DNA of 10,916 bases from Candidatus Poseidoniaceae archaeon (GTDB lineage: Archaea > Thermoplasmatota > Poseidoniia > Poseidoniales > Poseidoniaceae), in NCBI GenBank assembly GCA_013329925.1, contig DUJK01000100.1:1-10916 (forward strand), in the 5' to 3' direction. Under the pieces are notes generated by a model, which was not told the DNA's origin, searched no databases, and saw only the letters and a program-made list of their open reading frames with translations. Position numbers and translations under genes: made by a program. Below, in pieces: positions 7,597 to 10,916 of this stretch (positions are counted from its first letter, which is position 1; each line of letters starts with the position of its first letter).

Positions 7597-8697
7597 TCAA
7601 GCAAGACCTAACTCCGCTAATTTTTCAGGCAAATAGGTATCAGTTACGAAGTCCAGACCATATTTTGCCAGGGATTGTTGCTCAGCCTTTTTACCTAATT
7701 CCAACATCATGTTAATCTGTTCTTGCCACCACGAATCAGCAAATCGAGGGTCTGAAAGTTCAGCGTTTAATGCTTCGATATCTTTCTTTGAAAGGTCGTC
7801 ACTAGGTAACTCGTAAGCCATGATATCATCAGCTGTTATCCCTAAATATGTCGCGGACGGTGTAGCGAGATATTCAGAAATATGTGCAGTTTTAATTGCA
7901 CCATACGCTATTGAAGCGAATATTCTGAACGACCACGGATCACCGTCAAGGAATACAACAACTGGTAAATCCCATTCTTCGCTCATTCGTTTGATGATTC
8001 GTCTAGTTGACCTGGCAGGTTGACCTTTCAAATGAAGTAGCCCACATTTGAAATCTTCATCAAACCCGTTTTCTACCAATCTGTCAAACATACCACCAGT
8101 TTCAATCGCCATGATGAAATTGATATCATGTTCTAATAGCTCGATTTTTTCTTTTTCGACATTATATGGGACACCATATCCCGAATCCCCAACATCATCC
8201 CGCGCATTAATCCTCATCCACTCGCCTCGTCTGTTGCGCTCTTGTATGGTTAGATTACCAATCATTCTAGCACCATCTTCTTCAGGACGTAATTTGAAAT
8301 CTTCGCGCAGGCATCTTGTCACAATTTCTAAATCTTCAGCAAGGTTATTTGATTCATTTTGACTACCAAATTTGCCTAAGCCCCAACTTTCTGAGATGTA
8401 ATACATTTCTCTTAAAGTTGAAGATTTACCTGAGTCAATCATCTCTTCAATAAATTCAATCACGTGTAAGGCTCGGAGTAGTTGCTTTGCTGAACCCAAA
8501 CTCGTGGCATCGCGAGTAGACCGCTTTTTCCCATATTTGTAGACGCCTAATTTTTTGTCAAATCCAATATTGGTTTTTGTTCTAACCGGTAAAGTCATGG
8601 TTGGCGGCTCACCTTTGACAATTTTGTCATACATTTCTCCAACTACTGAATGCATAGCTACCTTGGTGTCTTCTGCCGACATTCGTTGTTGAACCAT
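7597..8697 (-). CDS. top6A: DNA topoisomerase VI subunit A
   Basis: The DNA-cleaving subunit of the type IIB topoisomerase, homologous to Spo11. It makes the transient double-strand break through a 5'-phosphotyrosyl link. The 366-residue length fits the family. The winged-helix (CAP-like) domain contains the active-site motif LREMYYIS; by alignment with Spo11 and archaeal Top6A the second Tyr (Tyr100) is catalytic. The TOPRIM domain shows Glu199 in AIETGGMF and the metal-binding DGD at 251-253 in FLDGDPWSFRIF. The family signatures KGQPARSTRR (224-233) and YLATPSATYLGIT (276-288) follow. All catalytic residues look intact. The ATG at 8695-8697 shares its A with the TGA of top6B (TGATG) and has GGAGGTGA 6 nt upstream; an adjacent TTG at 8698-8700 would add one residue. 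It works as an A2B2 heterotetramer with the preceding gene product. Confidence 0.97.
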   Translation of the reverse strand: MVQQRMSAEDTKVAMHSVVGEMYDKIVKGEPPTMTLPVRTKTNIGFDKKLGVYKYGKKRSTRDATSLGSAKQLLRALHVIEFIEEMIDSGKSSTLREMYYISESWGLGKFGSQNESNNLAEDLEIVTRCLREDFKLRPEEDGARMIGNLTIQERNRRGEWMRINARDDVGDSGYGVPYNVEKEKIELLEHDINFIMAIETGGMFDRLVENGFDEDFKCGLLHLKGQPARSTRRIIKRMSEEWDLPVVVFLDGDPWSFRIFASIAYGAIKTAHISEYLATPSATYLGITADDIMAYELPSDDLSKKDIEALNAELSDPRFADSWWQEQINMMLELGKKAEQQSLAKYGLDFVTDTYLPEKLAELGLA

Positions 8698-10784
8698 CAA
8701 AGTTCACCTCCAAACAATGTCGCTTGCCCAGTCGGTGGCTTGACAGCAGGCTCCGGCCGATTCGCCGCTTCGTCTTGCGTAGTTGCTTCACTTGGGGCAG
8801 CCTCTGCAACATTAGAATCTGATTTTGATTCAAGTTCTTGCATTATCTTTTCTTGGTTACGAATCTCCTCAAGATATTTTTCATCCATCTTTAATGCTCC
8901 AATAATTTCCTGACTACCTCGATAAAACACGTCAGTTTCTGTCCAATCGCCTTTTTCAAGTCCGTCTAGACTAAATGTAATGGTTATATTTTCGCCCGGC
9001 TGAAGGGTTTCCAGTTTCCATGCCCACACACCAGTTGCTTCCTTTCTTCCGCCAAAGACATTATTTTTCATTATCCCGCCAGACTTCTCTGGCCAAGTTG
9101 CTAATATTGTGTAAGCCCTTGCTCGAGCAGTGTAATTGTAAATTTTAATCGATACATCTGACATTTTACTTGCTTTATTCCATACAGTTTCACTTTCAGA
9201 TATCACTGCAGACATTATTTTGGTTATCGAGCCGGCTAAATTTGGAATAGGTCTTTCTAAAATCTCTGCAGACTTTTTAGCAATGGCAGGCAATATGTCA
9301 TTTATCAGTTCAAATTTCTCTTTGGTCTTGGCCATCTTTTTCTTTTTCTCGAGATGTTTTCTTAGACCTCGGCCCATTTCTAGCATGGCTTTTCTGACCT
9401 CTTCGATAACTTCACCATTCTCAGCAAGAGCTTCTTTAGCTTCTGAGGTAAATTGAACATTTGTACTTGCTAAGTGAACTAATATTGCTGCTGGACCCTT
9501 TGGAACTCCTTTACCTCCTGGTTGATCAAGACCATATTGACGCCAATCAACACTCTCAATTGCCTTGGTGAGTAGACATCCACCCTGTTGGTACATTAAT
9601 GGTACTCGATTAGCAAAACGCAATACTTCAACCGGCTTATCTGCCGCCATATTACCGCCAAAAATCAATCCAACTTCAACTTGGTATGGATTACCCAGGG
9701 AAACACTTGGCACTCTGGTCATGGTTGTTGCATATCTTGAATCAATGGTTTTTGAAAGGCCCTTTTTAATGAGCATTTCTTCGATTGGCGAGAGACAATT
9801 AGTTGGTGGATTAAGTAATTTCACCGGTTTTCCATTAAACATTCTTTCGCCTTGAAAAGCCTCTAACAGGGCGCGCATTTGTTCAGGTTTCATCGCTTTT
9901 GGTTTGACATTAACCTCAATATCAGCTGCTGCGCACAATTCTTTGGCTGCTCTTCCAGACACTCCAGAGAAATTCATTCGTAAAAATACCGACATTCTAG
10001 AATCCTTTGACTCACTCAGCATTCTTTGTAATTGTCCAAGTAAAATCCCGTGAGGATGCGGCTTAATAGATTCAACTTTCCTTGGTAACCTCTCTGTTAC
10101 TCGTGGCCAGAAATGAACTTCTCCATCCGGATCGGTAAAAGTAATCTCAGCATGTGGGTTGACAATACTAGTCATGCGCAGATATTGCCAAACACTTTGT
10201 CGACCTTTCTGATACTTAGCTTTCATTCGACAAGTTACTTCCAGCCCATGTTTTTTTATCTCGCCATTTTCTTCTTCCCAGATTTCACGGCCTGAATTAC
10301 TCTTAGTAGCCTTATTTTTTCTAGTGTCAAGACCAATATCAACAAACGCGGCGGTAGCCTCAGTGGCAATTTTTGATTTGACATGTGTAGGTTTTCCGGT
10401 TGTAAGTTGGCTGTACATCACCACTCCGGTAATTCCAATACCCTGTTGTCCACGGGATTGCCTAATCGCATGAAATCTAGAACCGAACAACAATTGCCCA
10501 AACACCTTTTCAATGCTTTTTTGTGGAATTCCCGGTCCATTATCTTCGACTTTTAACTCGATTATGTCCTTTTTTGTGTCAATCTTGGTAACTTGAACTT
10601 TGATAGTCGGCAAAATACGTGCTTCTTCGCAGGCGTCAAGAGCATTGTCTACCGCTTCTTTGACTGCAGTAATTAGCGATCTTGATAATGAGTCAAACCC
10701 AAGGAAGTGTTTGTTCTTTTCAAAAAATTCTGAAATTGCTACTTGTTTCTGATTTGCCGCGAGTTTTTGTGCTATGCCAGACAT
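8697..10784 (-). CDS. top6B: DNA topoisomerase VI subunit B (ATPase), euryarchaeal type with Ig-like domain and tail
   Basis: The ATP-binding subunit of topoisomerase VI; its ATP-driven dimerisation closes the gate for strand passage. The GHKL fold is intact: N-box EAVDNALD (43-50), DNGPGIP (81-87) and the lid RGQQGIGI (111-118). An H2TH-type region lies at about 235-310. The transducer domain carries FANRVPLMYQQGGCLLTK, with Lys407 as the likely switch lysine contacting the ATP gamma-phosphate. A long stalk helix spans about 445-540. An Ig-like module at about 541-630, known from euryarchaeal enzymes such as that of Methanosarcina mazei, is followed by a helix (632-655) and an Ala/Pro/Glu-rich tail ending QATLFGGEL. 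At 695 residues it is longer than the crenarchaeal form of about 530. The ATG at 10782-10784 has GGAGTGA 5 nt upstream; a GTG at 10793 would add three residues but lies within that site. It is the first gene of the minus-strand cluster. Confidence 0.97.
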   Translation of the reverse strand: MSGIAQKLAANQKQVAISEFFEKNKHFLGFDSLSRSLITAVKEAVDNALDACEEARILPTIKVQVTKIDTKKDIIELKVEDNGPGIPQKSIEKVFGQLLFGSRFHAIRQSRGQQGIGITGVVMYSQLTTGKPTHVKSKIATEATAAFVDIGLDTRKNKATKSNSGREIWEEENGEIKKHGLEVTCRMKAKYQKGRQSVWQYLRMTSIVNPHAEITFTDPDGEVHFWPRVTERLPRKVESIKPHPHGILLGQLQRMLSESKDSRMSVFLRMNFSGVSGRAAKELCAAADIEVNVKPKAMKPEQMRALLEAFQGERMFNGKPVKLLNPPTNCLSPIEEMLIKKGLSKTIDSRYATTMTRVPSVSLGNPYQVEVGLIFGGNMAADKPVEVLRFANRVPLMYQQGGCLLTKAIESVDWRQYGLDQPGGKGVPKGPAAILVHLASTNVQFTSEAKEALAENGEVIEEVRKAMLEMGRGLRKHLEKKKKMAKTKEKFELINDILPAIAKKSAEILERPIPNLAGSITKIMSAVISESETVWNKASKMSDVSIKIYNYTARARAYTILATWPEKSGGIMKNNVFGGRKEATGVWAWKLETLQPGENITITFSLDGLEKGDWTETDVFYRGSQEIIGALKMDEKYLEEIRNQEKIMQELESKSDSNVAEAAPSEATTQDEAANRPEPAVKPPTGQATLFGGEL
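8704..8711 (-). promoter_or_regulatory. Ribosome binding site of top6A embedded in the top6B coding end
   Basis: Minus-strand GGAGGTGA, a full match to the archaeal consensus, lies 6 nt before the top6A ATG. The same bases encode the Gly-Gly-Glu near the Top6B C-terminus. Together with the TGATG overlap this indicates translational coupling of the two subunits. Confidence 0.85.
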
Positions 10785-10789
10785 CTTTG

Positions 10790-10796
10790 TCACTCC
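10790..10796 (-). promoter_or_regulatory. Ribosome binding site of top6B
   Basis: Minus-strand GGAGTGA lies 5 nt before the ATG at 10782-10784. It contains the alternative GTG (10791-10793), making that GTG an unlikely start. Confidence 0.65.
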
Positions 10797-10800
10797 GTTT

Positions 10801-10834
10801 CTGGTCCTCCTCGGTCCGAATGACCTCGGGCCAG
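10801..10834 (-). promoter_or_regulatory. Imperfect hairpin in the top6B leader
   Basis: On the plus strand CTGGTCC (10801-10807) pairs with GGGCCAG (10828-10834) with one mismatch. Inside, GGTC (10813-10816) pairs with GACC (10822-10825) around a 5-base loop. In the minus-strand RNA it would lie 16-50 nt upstream of the top6B start and would enclose a GGAGGA. It may affect leader folding or translation; function is unproven. Confidence 0.35.
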
Positions 10835-10841
10835 CAACATA

Positions 10842-10854
10842 GTAATTCGATTAC
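10842..10854. promoter_or_regulatory. Short inverted repeat GTAAT-TCG-ATTAC upstream of top6B
   Basis: A perfect 5-base inverted repeat with a 3-base centre, about 58-70 nt upstream of the top6B ATG and close to the expected transcription start. It could be an operator, but 5-base arms are short enough to arise by chance. Confidence 0.25.
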
Positions 10855-10873
10855 CGACGGTACATAATAACTA

Positions 10874-10884
10874 ACATAAAAAAG
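10874..10884 (-). promoter_or_regulatory. Weak TATA-box candidate for the top6B cluster
   Basis: The minus strand reads CTTTTTTATGT here, the most A/T-rich run upstream of top6B. With usual archaeal spacing, transcription would begin near 10850-10855, leaving a leader of about 70 nt that includes the hairpin. It is not a good TTTATATA match, and the true promoter could lie beyond the window. Confidence 0.22.
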
Positions 10885-10916
10885 ACGTCAAATCATTCAA
10901 TTATTGTGCCTTCAGT

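Noticed and set aside
8048..8362. Open frame of 104 codons on the plus strand inside top6A
   Set aside because: It is antisense to a well-conserved gene, has a Ser-rich low-complexity translation and no ribosome binding site support; a shadow frame.
8627..8833. Minus-strand open frame across the top6B-top6A junction
   Set aside because: It is out of frame with both genes, and the intact Top6 C- and N-termini explain the region.

Overview
The window reads as one archaeal chromosomal segment, most likely from a marine Thermoplasmatota lineage such as Marine Group II/III (Poseidoniia-like). The archaeal assignment is firm: it carries an overlapping top6B-top6A pair (DNA topoisomerase VI) with strong GGAGGTGA-type ribosome binding sites, and an archaeal-style winged-helix regulator. 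The lineage is inferred from the modest G+C, the very large CARDB/VWA surface protein and the small TM-ectodomain-TM proteins, and only a phylogeny could confirm it.

Layout: bases 1-5148 (+) encode one giant secreted, C-terminally anchored surface protein. It has a signal peptide, a seven-blade beta-propeller with a complete von Willebrand A domain nested inside blade 4, a stalk of Ig-like/CARDB modules, one TM helix and a short charged cytoplasmic tail. Its stop codon lies 1 nt from the stop codon of a convergent minus-strand gene.

All remaining genes lie on the minus strand and could form one transcript read from 10784 down to 5150: top6B, top6A (sharing one base, TGATG), two membrane proteins of the same TM-ectodomain-TM design, and a winged-helix DNA-binding protein. 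The gaps are -1, 42, 8 and 42 nt. The first 120 bases upstream of top6B (10785-10916) hold an imperfect hairpin, a short inverted repeat and a weak TATA-like candidate.

Topoisomerase VI is the DNA-relaxing and decatenating type IIB enzyme of archaea: Top6B binds ATP and clamps DNA, and Top6A cuts it. Top6B here has the euryarchaeal C-terminal Ig-like domain plus a low-complexity tail ending in a partial PCNA-binding-like motif. The last codons of that tail double as the ribosome binding site of top6A. No tRNA, rRNA, CRISPR array, transposase or attachment site was seen. Start codons were chosen by ribosome binding site and several are downstream of the longest possible start. There is no gene-free stretch over 300 bases.
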